A stretch of 64,000 nucleotides of DNA from assembly GCA_037724045.1 (NCBI GenBank), contig JBBJOW010000011.1, positions 1 through 64,000 on the forward strand, given 5' to 3'. The first letter of the stretch is position 1. Each line of letters opens with the position of its first letter. Source of the DNA: DATLGB01 sp037724045. Lineage in GTDB: Bacteria > Actinomycetota > Thermoleophilia > Solirubrobacterales > Solirubrobacteraceae. Shown here one piece after another: positions 1-10,382 of the stretch. A program made the position numbers and the translations under genes. The notes under the pieces are model-generated. The model did no database searches and had not been told where the DNA came from. It saw only the letters and a list, made by a program, of their open reading frames with translations.

Positions 1-1143
<1,143 letters not shown>

Positions 1144-1144
<1 letters not shown>

Positions 1145-2061
1145 TGGCGCAGAAGGAGGTCAAGCAGCGGATCTCGTCCGTCAAGAACGTCCAGAAGATC
1201 ACGCGGGCGATGGAGATGGTCGCTGCGGCGCGCCTGCGGCGCGCCGAGCAGCGCATCGCCGACCTGCGACCGTATGCGAGCGCGATCCGGCGCATGACCA
1301 AGCAGGCCGCCGAGGCCGCGCAGAACATGCCCAACATCCCGGTCCTGCAAGACCGCGAGGACACCAAGTCGGTCGGGATCATCATCATGAGCGGCGACCG
1401 CGGCCTCGCGGGCGCGTTCAACTCGCAGATCATCCGCACGGCGATGCTGACGGTCGCCGAGCACGAGTCCCAAGGCCGCGAGGTCCAGTTCTTCGTGTCC
1501 GGCCGGCGCGGCGCGTCGTCGCTGACCTTCCGCGGGCGCGAGCCCAAGGAGTCCTACCAGGGCCATACGGACCGGCCGTCCTACGCCAACGCGCGCGAGA
1601 TCGCCGACGACGTGATCGCGTGCTACGTGGACGGCGACCTCGACCGCGTCGAGCTCTTCTACAACGCCTTCGAGTCGGCGATGACCCAGCACGTCACGTC
1701 GGAAGTGCTGCTGCCCATGCAGCAGGCGACCGTCGCCGAGGCCCAGGACATCCAGGACGACCTCGAGGGCGAGGGTGATTCCGGAGAAGACGGCGAGCAC
1801 ACTGCGCTCACCGAGTACGAACCCGAGCCCGGCGAGATCCTGGAGCGGCTCGTGCCCGACTACGTGGAGATCTCGATCTTCCGCGCCCTGCTGGAGTCCA
1901 CGGCCTCCGAGCACGGCGCGCGCATGACCGCGATGCGCAGCGCGTCCGAGAACGCGACCGAGCTCATCGACGACCTCACCCTGCAGCTCAACCGCGAGCG
2001 GCAGGCCGACATCACCCAGGAGATCATGGAAGTGGTCGCTGGGGCAGAATCGCTTACTTAG
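1144..2061 (+). CDS. atpG: F1 ATP synthase gamma subunit
   Basis: Central rotor-stalk subunit of F1, 305 residues. The N-terminus (KQRISSVKNVQKITRAMEMV) and the C-terminal block (SENATELIDDLTLQLNRERQ, then ITQEI) are the two coiled-coil helices that every gamma subunit has. The ATG was chosen because it overlaps the atpA stop and gives the canonical N-terminus. An acidic insertion of roughly 30 residues (rich in EDGE, around residues 200-230) lies between the globular domain and the C-terminal helix, where typical gamma subunits are shorter. It sits ten bases upstream of atpD in the same operon. Confidence 0.98.
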
Positions 2062-2070
2062 GAGACCGAT

Positions 2071-3606
2071 ATGGCTGTGACTGAAGAGAAGAGCGAGGAG
2101 ACGCCTGAGGGGAAGGCCAACGTCGGCCGGATCGAGGAGATCCAGGGCGTCGTGATCGAGGTCGTCTTCTCCGGCGAGCTGCCCCAGATCTACAACGCCC
2201 TCGAGGTCACGCGCCCCGGCCGCGGCGACGAGGACGATCTGGTCATCGTGTGCGAGGTCCACCAGCACCTCGGCGACGACCGCGTCCGCGCGGTGGCGAT
2301 GGACTCCACCGACGGCCTCGCCCGCGGCATGGAGGTCGTCGACACCGGCGGCCCGATCACGGTGCCCGTCGGCGACGTCACCCTCGGCCGCATCTTCAAC
2401 CTGCTCGGCGAGACGATCGACGATGGGGGCGACATCGAGGTCAAGCAGCGCTGGCCGATCCACCGCCCCGCGCCCGAAGCGACCGACCTGACCCCGACCT
2501 CCGAGATGTTCGAGACGGGCATCAAGGTCATCGACCTGCTCGCTCCCTACGCCAAGGGCGGCAAGGTCGGCCTGCTCGGCGGCGCCGGCGTCGGCAAGAC
2601 GGTCATCATCCAGGAGCTCATCAACAACCTCGCCCAGGAACACGGCGGCCTCAGCGCCTTCTGCGGCGTGGGCGAGCGCTCGCGCGAGGGCAACGACCTC
2701 TGGCTCGAGATGAAGGAATCGGGCGTCATCGACAAGACGATGCTCGTCTTCGGCCAGATGAACGAGCCTCCCGGCGCGCGCATGCGCGTCGCGCTGTCGG
2801 GCCTCACCATGGCGGAGTACTTCCGCGATGAGGAGGGCCAGGACGTGCTCCTGTTCATCGACAACATCTTCCGCTTCGTGCAGGCGGGCTCCGAGGTGTC
2901 GGCGCTGCTGGGCCGCATGCCGTCCCAGGTCGGCTACCAGCCCACGCTGGAGTCCGAGATGGGCCAGCTGCAGGAGCGCATCACGTCCACGCGCAAGGGG
3001 TCGGTCACGTCCGTGCAGGCGATCTACGTGCCGGCGGACGACCTCACCGACCCGGCGCCGGCCTCGACCTTCGCCCACCTCAACGCGACCACCGTGCTCT
3101 CGCGCTCGATCTCGGAGAAGGGCATCTACCCGGCCGTCGATCCGCTGGACTCGACGTCGACGATCCTCAAGCCCGACATCGTCGGCGAGGAGCACTTCGC
3201 CGTGGCCAACGAGGTCAAGGAGGTACTGCAGCGCTATCGCGAGCTGCAGGACATCATCGCCATCCTCGGCATCGACGAGCTCTCCGACGAGGACAAGATC
3301 ACCGTCCAGCGCGCGCGCAAGATCGAGCGCTTCCTGTCGCAGCCGTTCTTCGTCGCCACGCAGTTCACGGGCGTCGACGGCGCCTACGTGCCGGTCGCGG
3401 AGACCGTGCGCTCCTTCCGCGAGGTGCTCGACGGCAAGCACGACGACATCCCCGAGGGCGCCTTCCTGCTCAAGGGCTCGATCGACGACGTGCTCGAGTC
3501 CCACAAGGGCTCCAGCGGCGGCAAGAAGTCCGAGGAGAAGTCGCCCGATCCCGAGGGCGACGATGCCGGCGACGACGAAGACGGCGACGAGGAAGACAAG
3601 GCCTGA
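2071..3606 (+). CDS. atpD: F1 ATP synthase beta subunit
   Basis: Catalytic subunit of F1, 511 residues against about 470 usual. The P-loop GGAGVGKT is at residues 170-177. The catalytic-glutamate block GERSREGNDLW, the ALLGRMPSQVGYQPTL segment and the C-terminal helical domain all follow in order. The extra length comes from a 20-residue N-terminal leader and a C-terminal tail of about 30 residues made mostly of Asp, Glu, Gly and Lys. A GGAGA-like ribosome site lies just before the ATG. It is followed three bases later by atpC, in the conserved A-G-D-C order. Confidence 0.98.
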   Translation: MAVTEEKSEETPEGKANVGRIEEIQGVVIEVVFSGELPQIYNALEVTRPGRGDEDDLVIVCEVHQHLGDDRVRAVAMDSTDGLARGMEVVDTGGPITVPVGDVTLGRIFNLLGETIDDGGDIEVKQRWPIHRPAPEATDLTPTSEMFETGIKVIDLLAPYAKGGKVGLLGGAGVGKTVIIQELINNLAQEHGGLSAFCGVGERSREGNDLWLEMKESGVIDKTMLVFGQMNEPPGARMRVALSGLTMAEYFRDEEGQDVLLFIDNIFRFVQAGSEVSALLGRMPSQVGYQPTLESEMGQLQERITSTRKGSVTSVQAIYVPADDLTDPAPASTFAHLNATTVLSRSISEKGIYPAVDPLDSTSTILKPDIVGEEHFAVANEVKEVLQRYRELQDIIAILGIDELSDEDKITVQRARKIERFLSQPFFVATQFTGVDGAYVPVAETVRSFREVLDGKHDDIPEGAFLLKGSIDDVLESHKGSSGGKKSEEKSPDPEGDDAGDDEDGDEEDKA

Positions 3607-3609
3607 TCG

Positions 3610-4032
3610 ATGGCCGAGCGAACCAAGTTCCCGGTCGAGGTCCTCACGCCCGAGGGCGAGGTCTTCAACGACGAGGTCGTGCAGATCTCGACGCGGACGG
3701 CCGTCGGGTCGATCGGCATCCTGGCCAACCACCAGCCGATGCTGGCCATGCTCGATCCCACCGAACTGCGCCTGTACTCCTCGGAGAACGACTTCGAGTC
3801 GATGGCCCAGGGCGAGGGCTACATCCAGGTCCAGCGCGATTCGCGGGTGCTGATCCTCGTCGACGAGGCCGGCAAGGCCGAGGATCTCGACACGTCCGAG
3901 TGGGAGGACAAACTCCGCCGCGCCGAAGTAGAGCTCAACGATGCGGAGGAAGGCTCACACCAGCGACACGTCGCCGAGCGGGACAAGCGCCGTGCGGAAG
4001 CCTTTCTCAAGATCCTCAAGGGCGACGGCTGA
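3610..4032 (+). CDS. atpC: F1 ATP synthase epsilon subunit
   Basis: Epsilon subunit (140 residues), which couples the rotor to F1 and can inhibit ATP hydrolysis. The N-terminal beta-sandwich is recognisable (FPVEVLTPEGEVFNDEV, then GSIGILANHQPMLAML), followed by a helical C-terminal domain (residues 95-138) rich in Glu, Arg and Lys. It closes the atp operon. The next gene, an LCP protein, appears to start inside its 3' end at 3992, so the envelope genes may be co-transcribed with ATP synthase. Confidence 0.97.
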   Translation: MAERTKFPVEVLTPEGEVFNDEVVQISTRTAVGSIGILANHQPMLAMLDPTELRLYSSENDFESMAQGEGYIQVQRDSRVLILVDEAGKAEDLDTSEWEDKLRRAEVELNDAEEGSHQRHVAERDKRRAEAFLKILKGDG

Positions 4033-5464
4033 GCCAGGCGGGTCCGGCCGGGACCCGCTGATCCGGCGGACCGCCCTGGCGGCCGTCGCGATCATCCTCA
4101 TGACCGCCGGCGCCGTCTCGGCGGCCGGCCTGCTCGAGCTCGAGCGCCTGCAGGGCGAGCTCACGACGCTGACCGGCCCCGTCGCCGTCGACGCGCCCGA
4201 GGCGGGCAAGCCGCAGACGATCATGGCGCTGGGCACCGACGGGCGCCTGGGCGCCGACGCCGGCGACGGCCAGCGGTCGGACACGATCCTGCTCGCCCGG
4301 CTGGATCCCGACAACCGGACGATCACGATGACGTCGATCCCGCGCGACCTGCTCGTGGAGATCCCCGGCTACGGCTCGGACAAGATCAACGCCGCTTACG
4401 ACTACGGCGGTGCCGGCCTCACCCTGGAGACGGTCAAGGCGCTGCTCTCCACGCCGGAGCGGCCCTTCCGCATCCACCACGTCGTCGAGGTCAACTTCAC
4501 CGGCTTCCGCGAGCTCGTCGACTTCCTGGGCTGCACCTACGTGGACGTCGACCGCGACTACTTCAACGACGTCAGCGGCCCGCTGGGCTACGCGACGATC
4601 GACATCGACCCCGGCTACCAGCAGCTCTGCGGTCAGGACGCCCTGGACTACGTCCGCTACCGCCACACGGACACGGACTTCGCCCGCGCCGCGCGCCAGC
4701 AGGACTTCCTGCGCCAGATGCTGCGCCAGCCCGGGGTCAAGAGCCAGCTCACGTTCGGCAATCGCAACCAGCTCATCAAACTGGCCGGCCGCTTCCTGCG
4801 CACCGACCGCGAGCTTGCGGAGTCCAGCAAGCAGCTGCTGACGCTGCTCAAGCTCGGCCTCGGCGTGGCCGCGAAGCCCATCCAGCAGGTGCCCTTCGGG
4901 CTCGGCGACCTCGAGTCCACCGAGGACTTCGGGTCGCTGCTCGCCGGCGAGCGGGCGCTTGCGCAGACCGTCGAGCGCTTCCTGGACCCGCCGGAGGTCG
5001 ACGAGGCGTCGCGCCGAAAGCCCAAACAGCCGCGCAAGCAGGTGGCGAAGGACCTCGTGAACCTCGACGCGGCGGGAGCCGAGCAGGCCCGGGCACTCGG
5101 CGACGCCGGCCTGCGCGTCTATCACCCGCGCCTGGGCCTCGCGGGCGCCCAGTACGACGACGTGGCGCGCGCCTACGGGGTCGGCGGCGGCCCCGCGTAC
5201 CGCATGGTCGTCGAGGTGCCCGACAAGCTTGGCGCCTACTACGGCATCCAGGGCATGAAGTGGCAGGACCCGCCGCTGCTCGCCGGGCCCCACGAGACGG
5301 TGAAGGTTGACGACAAGCGGCTCGACGTCTACGTCGACGGCGGCAAGACCCGCCTGGTGGCGTGGCGCACCCGGAAAGCGGTGTACTACGTGCACAACAC
5401 CGTCGAGCGCCTGCTCACCCGCGCCCAGCTGCTGGGCATCGCGGGCTCGCTGACCGACCGTTAG
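3992..5464 (+). CDS. LytR-CpsA-Psr (LCP) family glycopolymer ligase, copy 1
   Basis: LCP enzymes transfer polyprenyl-linked glycopolymers to peptidoglycan outside the membrane. After a short cytoplasmic tail and one membrane segment (about residues 28-50) comes the LCP core: a GTDGRLGADAG strand, the Arg of TSIPRDLL, EVNFTGFRELVDFLGC, and the YVRYRHTDTDFARAARQQDF block carrying the conserved arginines. A C-terminal LytR_C-like region follows. The GTG at 3992 was chosen because it gives a tail of the same length as the paralogue at 6599; an ATG at 3941 deep inside atpC is the alternative. The start is uncertain; the family is secure. Confidence 0.9.
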   Translation: MRKPFSRSSRATAEPGGSGRDPLIRRTALAAVAIILMTAGAVSAAGLLELERLQGELTTLTGPVAVDAPEAGKPQTIMALGTDGRLGADAGDGQRSDTILLARLDPDNRTITMTSIPRDLLVEIPGYGSDKINAAYDYGGAGLTLETVKALLSTPERPFRIHHVVEVNFTGFRELVDFLGCTYVDVDRDYFNDVSGPLGYATIDIDPGYQQLCGQDALDYVRYRHTDTDFARAARQQDFLRQMLRQPGVKSQLTFGNRNQLIKLAGRFLRTDRELAESSKQLLTLLKLGLGVAAKPIQQVPFGLGDLESTEDFGSLLAGERALAQTVERFLDPPEVDEASRRKPKQPRKQVAKDLVNLDAAGAEQARALGDAGLRVYHPRLGLAGAQYDDVARAYGVGGGPAYRMVVEVPDKLGAYYGIQGMKWQDPPLLAGPHETVKVDDKRLDVYVDGGKTRLVAWRTRKAVYYVHNTVERLLTRAQLLGIAGSLTDR

Positions 5465-5480
5465 CCTCACTCGCTCGCCT

Positions 5481-6602
5481 ATGGACGAGCGAGACCTGGC
5501 CGAGCGGCTCATCACCTACGACACGTCGACCCCGGAGGGCATCCGGACCGCGGCAGGCTTCGTGAAGGGCTGGATGGACTCCGTTGGGCTGGACATGATG
5601 GCGGAGGACTTCAACGGCTTGCCTGTGCTGACGTGCACCGTCGGCGACGGGAGTCTGTCCGGCCCCTCGGTCGTGCTCCACGGCCACATCGACGTGGTTC
5701 CCGGCCGCCCCGAGCAGTTCCAGCCGCGGGTCGAGGGGGAGCGGCTGATCGGCCGCGGCGCCTACGACATGAAGGGCGGCCTGGCCGCGCTCATGTGCGC
5801 GCTGCGCGATCTGCGCGACCTGAAGGGCGCGACTGTGCGCTTCGTCTGCGCGCCCGACGAGGAGTCCGAGGACTTCGACCAGCACGCCACCGACGACCTG
5901 GTGGCTCGCGGGCTGACCGGCGACTTCGCGATCACCGGCGAGCCGACCAACCTGCACGTCGGCGTCCAGGCCAAGGGCGTGCTCATGATCCGCCTCGCGG
6001 TCTTCGGCCGCTCCGCCCACGGTTCGACGCCATGGCTGGGTGACAACGCGATCCTGAAGGCGATCGACGTGTTCCGTCGAATCGAGACCATGCCCTTCGC
6101 CGCGGAGTCCACGGAGATGTTCGACCGGCCTTCCATCAACCTCGGCCGGCTCACCGCCGGCGACGCCGTCAACAAGGTCCCCGACGAGGCGGTCATGGCG
6201 GTCGACATCCGCTACCTGCCGGGTCAGGAGCCGGGCGCGATCCTCGAGCAGATCCGCGCCATCCCCGGCGTCGAGGTGCGCAAGACCTTCATCCGCCCGC
6301 CGGCCTACGTGTCGCGCGCCAACCCGTTCGTGACCGCACTGTGCGGCTCGGTGCGCCGCGCCGGGCAGGAGGGCGCGATGAGCGTCGGCCGCGACGGCGC
6401 GTCGGACGCGATCTCCTTCATCGAGGCAGGCATCCCGGCCGTGGAGTTCGGCCCCGAGGGCGGCGGGCACCACGGTCCCGAGGAGTGGGTCTCGATCCCC
6501 TCGCTGGCGCTGTACCGGCGGGCGCTGGTGGACTTCCTGGAATCGGTGCCCGCGCTCGGTGAGCGCGGAGGCCTGCGGGCAGTGGAAGGCGGCCTCGCAT
6601 GA
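5481..6602 (+). CDS. M20-family metallopeptidase/deacylase (ArgE/DapE/CPG2-like)
   Basis: Zinc-dependent amidohydrolase of 373 residues. The metal-site pattern of M20 enzymes is complete: VLHGHIDVVPG (His and Asp), YDMKGGLAA (bridging Asp), APDEESED (catalytic Glu pair), ITGEPT, and the late EGGGHHGPEEW histidine. A dimerisation insert (GRSAHGSTPW) lies between. Sequence alone does not separate acetylornithine deacetylase, succinyl-diaminopimelate desuccinylase and carboxypeptidase G2-like activities. Its position between two LCP ligase genes suggests a role in envelope precursor or peptidoglycan-peptide metabolism, but this is inference. ATGA overlap couples it to the next gene. Confidence 0.88.
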   Translation: MDERDLAERLITYDTSTPEGIRTAAGFVKGWMDSVGLDMMAEDFNGLPVLTCTVGDGSLSGPSVVLHGHIDVVPGRPEQFQPRVEGERLIGRGAYDMKGGLAALMCALRDLRDLKGATVRFVCAPDEESEDFDQHATDDLVARGLTGDFAITGEPTNLHVGVQAKGVLMIRLAVFGRSAHGSTPWLGDNAILKAIDVFRRIETMPFAAESTEMFDRPSINLGRLTAGDAVNKVPDEAVMAVDIRYLPGQEPGAILEQIRAIPGVEVRKTFIRPPAYVSRANPFVTALCGSVRRAGQEGAMSVGRDGASDAISFIEAGIPAVEFGPEGGGHHGPEEWVSIPSLALYRRALVDFLESVPALGERGGLRAVEGGLA

Positions 6603-8131
6603 TCGACGCCAATCCAACCTCGCAGAGCTCGGAGGACCCGCCCCGGCCCGGGCGGCGCATGTCGCTTCGCGCGCTGCTGGCGACCTTCGTGATCGTGCTC
6701 ATGTCCGCGGTCGCCGTCGGGACGGTCGGGCTCCTGCAGCTCGACGAGCTCCAGGACGCGTTCGCCGACGGCGCGCAGGGCCGCTCGCTGGGCGACCTCC
6801 CGGAGATCACGCCGAGCGAGGCGGGCAAGCCGCAGACGATCATGGTGCTCGGCACCGACGGCCGGCTGGGCGCCGACGCCGGCTCGGGCCAGCGCTCGGA
6901 CACGATCATCCTCGCGCGCCTCGACGCCAACGCGCAAGCGATCACGCTGATGTCGATCCCCCGCGACCTCAAGGTCACCATCCCCGGCGCCGCGCTGCCG
7001 ATCGACAAGATCAACGCGGCGTACTCGACCGGCGGGGCGCGGCTGACGCTCAAGACGGTCAAGGAGCTGCTCTCGCGCCCCAACGAGCCGTTCCGGATCA
7101 ACCACGTCATCGAGGTCAACTTCACCGGCTTCCGGGAGATGGTCGACTACCTCGGCTGTGCCTACATCGACGTCGACCGCCACTACTTCAACGACGTCGG
7201 CGGCCCGGGCGGCTACGCGACGATCGACGTCAAGGAGGGCTACCAGCAGATCTGCGGCACCAAGGCCCTCGACTACGTGCGCTACCGGCACACCGATTCG
7301 GACCTCGTACGCAGCGCTCGTCAGCAGGACTTCGTGCGCCAGCTGTTGCGCGGCCCCGAGGCGCGCAAGCGCATCGGCTTCTCGGGCCGCGAGCAGCTGG
7401 CCCGGATCGCCGGCCGCTACACGACGACCGACAAGGCGCTGCTGGAGGACAAGACGGCGCTCGTGTCGCTGGCGACGCTCGCGCTCGGGGTCGCCGACAA
7501 GCCCATCCAGCAGGTGACCTTCGGCGACGGGCGCATCTACGACGAGGACGGCTACCTGGTCGCGTCGCGCGACGCGATCGACGCCACGCTGGACAAGTTC
7601 TTCAACCCGACCACGGTCACCGAGGAGACCGCGAAGGTCAAGCCCGAGAAGCCCGACAAGCCCAAGAAGAAGCGCCCGTCGACGGACATCCCCTCCGGTC
7701 TGACGAGCTTCGAGACGACGGGCGAGCAGATGGCGATCGTGGCCGCCCGCCGGCTGCAGTTCCCGTTCTACTACCCCAAGCTCGGAGCCGCCCTCGGCAG
7801 CTACGTGTCCACCGAACCGCGCCGTTACACGATTCCCGTGGGCGACGAGGAGTACCAGTCCTATCGCCTGGTGGTCTCCCTCGGCGTCGCCGGTGAGTAC
7901 TACGGCATCCAGGGGACCACGTGGCGCAACCCGCCGATCCTCGGCGGCCCGCACGACACCATCGAGCGCGACGGGCGCAAGCTCGACGTCTACTACGACG
8001 GCAAGGACGTGCGGCTGGTGGCGTGGCGCAGCGAGCGCGGCGTCTACTGGATCTCGAACACGCTGACGCGCGACCTGGACTACTCACGCATGCTGGCGAT
8101 CGCCCGCTCGCTGACGAGGATCGGCGGGTGA
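6599..8131 (+). CDS. LytR-CpsA-Psr (LCP) family glycopolymer ligase, copy 2
   Basis: A second 510-residue LCP protein, closely similar in layout to the one ending at 5464. It has a 20-residue cytoplasmic tail, a membrane anchor at about residues 22-44, the GTDGRLGADAGSGQRSDT strand, SIPRDLKV, EVNFTGFREMVDYLGC and the arginine-rich YVRYRHTDSD block. A Lys/Pro-rich linker (about residues 340-360) leads to a C-terminal domain. The start ATG overlaps the M20 stop as ATGA. The two LCP genes look like a local duplication with the M20 gene between them, possibly giving two ligases with different glycopolymer or acceptor preference. Confidence 0.94.
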   Translation: MIDANPTSQSSEDPPRPGRRMSLRALLATFVIVLMSAVAVGTVGLLQLDELQDAFADGAQGRSLGDLPEITPSEAGKPQTIMVLGTDGRLGADAGSGQRSDTIILARLDANAQAITLMSIPRDLKVTIPGAALPIDKINAAYSTGGARLTLKTVKELLSRPNEPFRINHVIEVNFTGFREMVDYLGCAYIDVDRHYFNDVGGPGGYATIDVKEGYQQICGTKALDYVRYRHTDSDLVRSARQQDFVRQLLRGPEARKRIGFSGREQLARIAGRYTTTDKALLEDKTALVSLATLALGVADKPIQQVTFGDGRIYDEDGYLVASRDAIDATLDKFFNPTTVTEETAKVKPEKPDKPKKKRPSTDIPSGLTSFETTGEQMAIVAARRLQFPFYYPKLGAALGSYVSTEPRRYTIPVGDEEYQSYRLVVSLGVAGEYYGIQGTTWRNPPILGGPHDTIERDGRKLDVYYDGKDVRLVAWRSERGVYWISNTLTRDLDYSRMLAIARSLTRIGG

Positions 8132-9420
8132 GCGAGCCGATCGGGGTCATCGGCACGGGCTACGTCGGCCTGGTCACCGCGGCCGGGTTCGCCGAGCTCG
8201 GTTCAGAGGTCCACTGCATCGACATCGACGCGGCCAAGATCGCCGGGCTCGAGCGGGGCGAGATCCCGATCTACGAGCCCAGCCTGCCGGGGCTCGTGGA
8301 GAAGAACCGTTCGCGCATGCACTTCTCGACGGACATCGGGGACGCGCTGGACAACGCCCGCATGCTCTTCGTCGCCGTCGGCACGCCGCCCACCTACTCC
8401 GGGGACGCCGACCTCTCGGCGGTCTACTCCGTCGTGGACGCCATGCCCGCGTCCGACCGGCACGCCCTGGTGATGAAGTCGACCGTGCCGTGCGGCACCG
8501 GGGCGCACATCCAGCGCCGCTTCCGCGAGACGGGCAAGGAGGGCTTCCGCTACGTCTCCTGTCCTGAGTTCCTCAAGGAGGGCTCGGCCGTCGCGGACTT
8601 CCTCGATCCCGACCGCGTCGTGGTCGGCGACGAGCACGACTGGGCCGGCGACGCCGTCGTGGACCTCTACGCGCCGCTCGACGCCCCGCTCGTGCGCACC
8701 GACATCCGCTCCGCCGAGATGATCAAGCTCGCGTCCAACGCGTTCCTGGCCACCAAGATCTCCTTCATCAACGAGATCGCCAACGTGTGCGACGAGACCG
8801 GCGCCGACGTCGTCGAGGTCGCCCGCGGCATGGGCCTCGACGATCGCATCGGCCCCAAGTTCCTGCAGGCCGGCATCGGCTTCGGCGGAAGCTGCTTTCC
8901 CAAAGACGTGGCGGCGCTCAAGCAGCTGGCGGGCAACACCGGGTATCACTTCCAGCTGCTCAACGCGGTGATCGAGGTCAACGAGCTGCAGAAGCGGCGG
9001 GTCGTGCAGAAGCTGCAGAAGCATCTCGGGCCGCTGACCGGGAAGAAGATCGCGCTGCTCGGGCTGGCGTTCAAGCCCAACACCGACGACATGCGGGAGG
9101 CGAGCGCGCTGGTGCTCAGCGCGCGGCTGCTCGCCGACGGCGCGATCCTGACGGCGTATGACCCGGTGGCCGAGAAGGAGGCGCGCGAGCTGATCACCGG
9201 CGTCGATTTCCCCGGGTCGGCGCTGGAGGCGTGCGAGGGCGTCGACGCCGTGGTGCTGGTGACGGAGTGGCCGGAGTTCGGCGAGCTCGACCTCGGCGCG
9301 GTGGCCCGGGTCATGGCCGGATCGGTGATCGTGGACGGACGCAACTATCTGGACCCGGTCGCGGTCCGGGGCGCGGGTCTGCTCTACGAGGGCATCGGCC
9401 GGCCCTCGCCAAAGCTCTGA
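8128..9420 (+). CDS. ugd: UDP-glucose/GDP-mannose 6-dehydrogenase family protein
   Basis: NAD-dependent four-electron oxidation of a nucleotide sugar to its uronate, in the cytoplasm; 430 residues. The N-terminal Rossmann motif is GVIGTGYVGLVTAAGFAELG, and the catalytic Cys lies in GFGGSCFPKD (Cys256). The C-terminal block ALLGLAFKPNTDDMREASAL is typical of UDP-glucose dehydrogenases. GTG 8128 overlaps the LCP stop. Its position in a run with LCP ligases and sugar-nucleotide genes, plus a UDP-glucose pyrophosphorylase 9.5 kb downstream, fits UDP-glucuronate supply for an acidic wall polymer. GDP-mannose as substrate is less likely but not excluded. Confidence 0.95.
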   Translation: MSEPIGVIGTGYVGLVTAAGFAELGSEVHCIDIDAAKIAGLERGEIPIYEPSLPGLVEKNRSRMHFSTDIGDALDNARMLFVAVGTPPTYSGDADLSAVYSVVDAMPASDRHALVMKSTVPCGTGAHIQRRFRETGKEGFRYVSCPEFLKEGSAVADFLDPDRVVVGDEHDWAGDAVVDLYAPLDAPLVRTDIRSAEMIKLASNAFLATKISFINEIANVCDETGADVVEVARGMGLDDRIGPKFLQAGIGFGGSCFPKDVAALKQLAGNTGYHFQLLNAVIEVNELQKRRVVQKLQKHLGPLTGKKIALLGLAFKPNTDDMREASALVLSARLLADGAILTAYDPVAEKEARELITGVDFPGSALEACEGVDAVVLVTEWPEFGELDLGAVARVMAGSVIVDGRNYLDPVAVRGAGLLYEGIGRPSPKL

Positions 9421-10382
9421 TGCAGGCCCTGATCCTCGTCGGCGGCGAGGGGACCCGGCTGCGGCCGCTGACCGCAGAGGTCCCCAAGCCGGTCGTCACG
9501 CTGGTCGACCGGCCCTTCCTCGCCTACATGCTCGAGTGGCTCGCGGGGCACGGCGTCGACGACGTGGTGCTGTCGTGCGGCTTCAAGGCCGACAAGGTGC
9601 GCGCGGTGCTGGGCGACGGCTCCGCGTACGGCGTGCGCCTGACCTATCGCGAGGAGCCGTCGCCGCTCGGCACGGGCGGCGCGCTGAAGTTCTGCGAGGA
9701 CCTGCTCGACGAGCGCTTCCTGATGCTCAACGGCGACGTGCTCACCGACATCGACCTGGGGGCGCAGCTCGCGCAGCACGAGCAGACGGGAGCGACGGGG
9801 ACGCTCGCGCTCGTGCCGGTTTCCGACCCGAGCAACTACGGGCTCGTGCGGACCGCCGGCGACGCCTCCGTGCTCGAGTTCCTGGAGAAGCCCGAAGGCG
9901 CACAACCTCGCAAGCTCGGAAGCTGGGATAACACGATCTCCGCGGGTGCGTACGTGCTCGAGCGCTCCGTCCTCGATCTGCTGGAGCCCGGCGTGAAGGC
10001 GTCGATCGAGCGCGAGGTCTTCCCGCGCCTGGTCGGAAACGGTCTCTACGCGCGCGTGTCGGACCGCTACTGGCTGGACATCGGGACGCCGGACCGGTAC
10101 CTGCAGGGAACGTTCGACATCCTCTCTGGGACGGTGGCGACCCGGGTCGTGGCTGACTCGGGGGTGGTCGTCGGGACGAACTGCGTCAATGAAGGAAGGG
10201 TCGAGGGGCCTGCGGTGCTCGGCTCGGACGTGCGCGTGGGTCCCGGTGCGGTCATCGAACGGGCAGTGGTCCTCGACGGCGCGGTCGTGGGCTCGGACGC
10301 GGTGGTGCGCGAGTGTGTCGTGTGCCCGGGCGCCGTGGTCGGCGACGGCGTCGTGGTCGAGCCGGGGACGATCGTCGGATGA
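9420..10382 (+). CDS. Mannose-1-phosphate guanylyltransferase-like nucleotidyltransferase
   Basis: Sugar-1-phosphate nucleotidyltransferase of 320 residues. The signature GGEGTRLRPLT (residues 8-18) and the PKPVV lysine are at the N-terminus, LNGDVLTDIDL carries the metal-binding Asp, and FLEKPEG is the sugar-site lysine motif. The last 80 residues are left-handed beta-helix hexapeptide repeats. This is the GMPP/RmlA-like bacterial form. The next gene, a phosphoglucose/phosphomannose isomerase, favours GDP-mannose as product, but NDP-glucose cannot be excluded. ATG 9420 overlaps the ugd stop by one base. Confidence 0.9.
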   Translation: MQALILVGGEGTRLRPLTAEVPKPVVTLVDRPFLAYMLEWLAGHGVDDVVLSCGFKADKVRAVLGDGSAYGVRLTYREEPSPLGTGGALKFCEDLLDERFLMLNGDVLTDIDLGAQLAQHEQTGATGTLALVPVSDPSNYGLVRTAGDASVLEFLEKPEGAQPRKLGSWDNTISAGAYVLERSVLDLLEPGVKASIEREVFPRLVGNGLYARVSDRYWLDIGTPDRYLQGTFDILSGTVATRVVADSGVVVGTNCVNEGRVEGPAVLGSDVRVGPGAVIERAVVLDGAVVGSDAVVRECVVCPGAVVGDGVVVEPGTIVG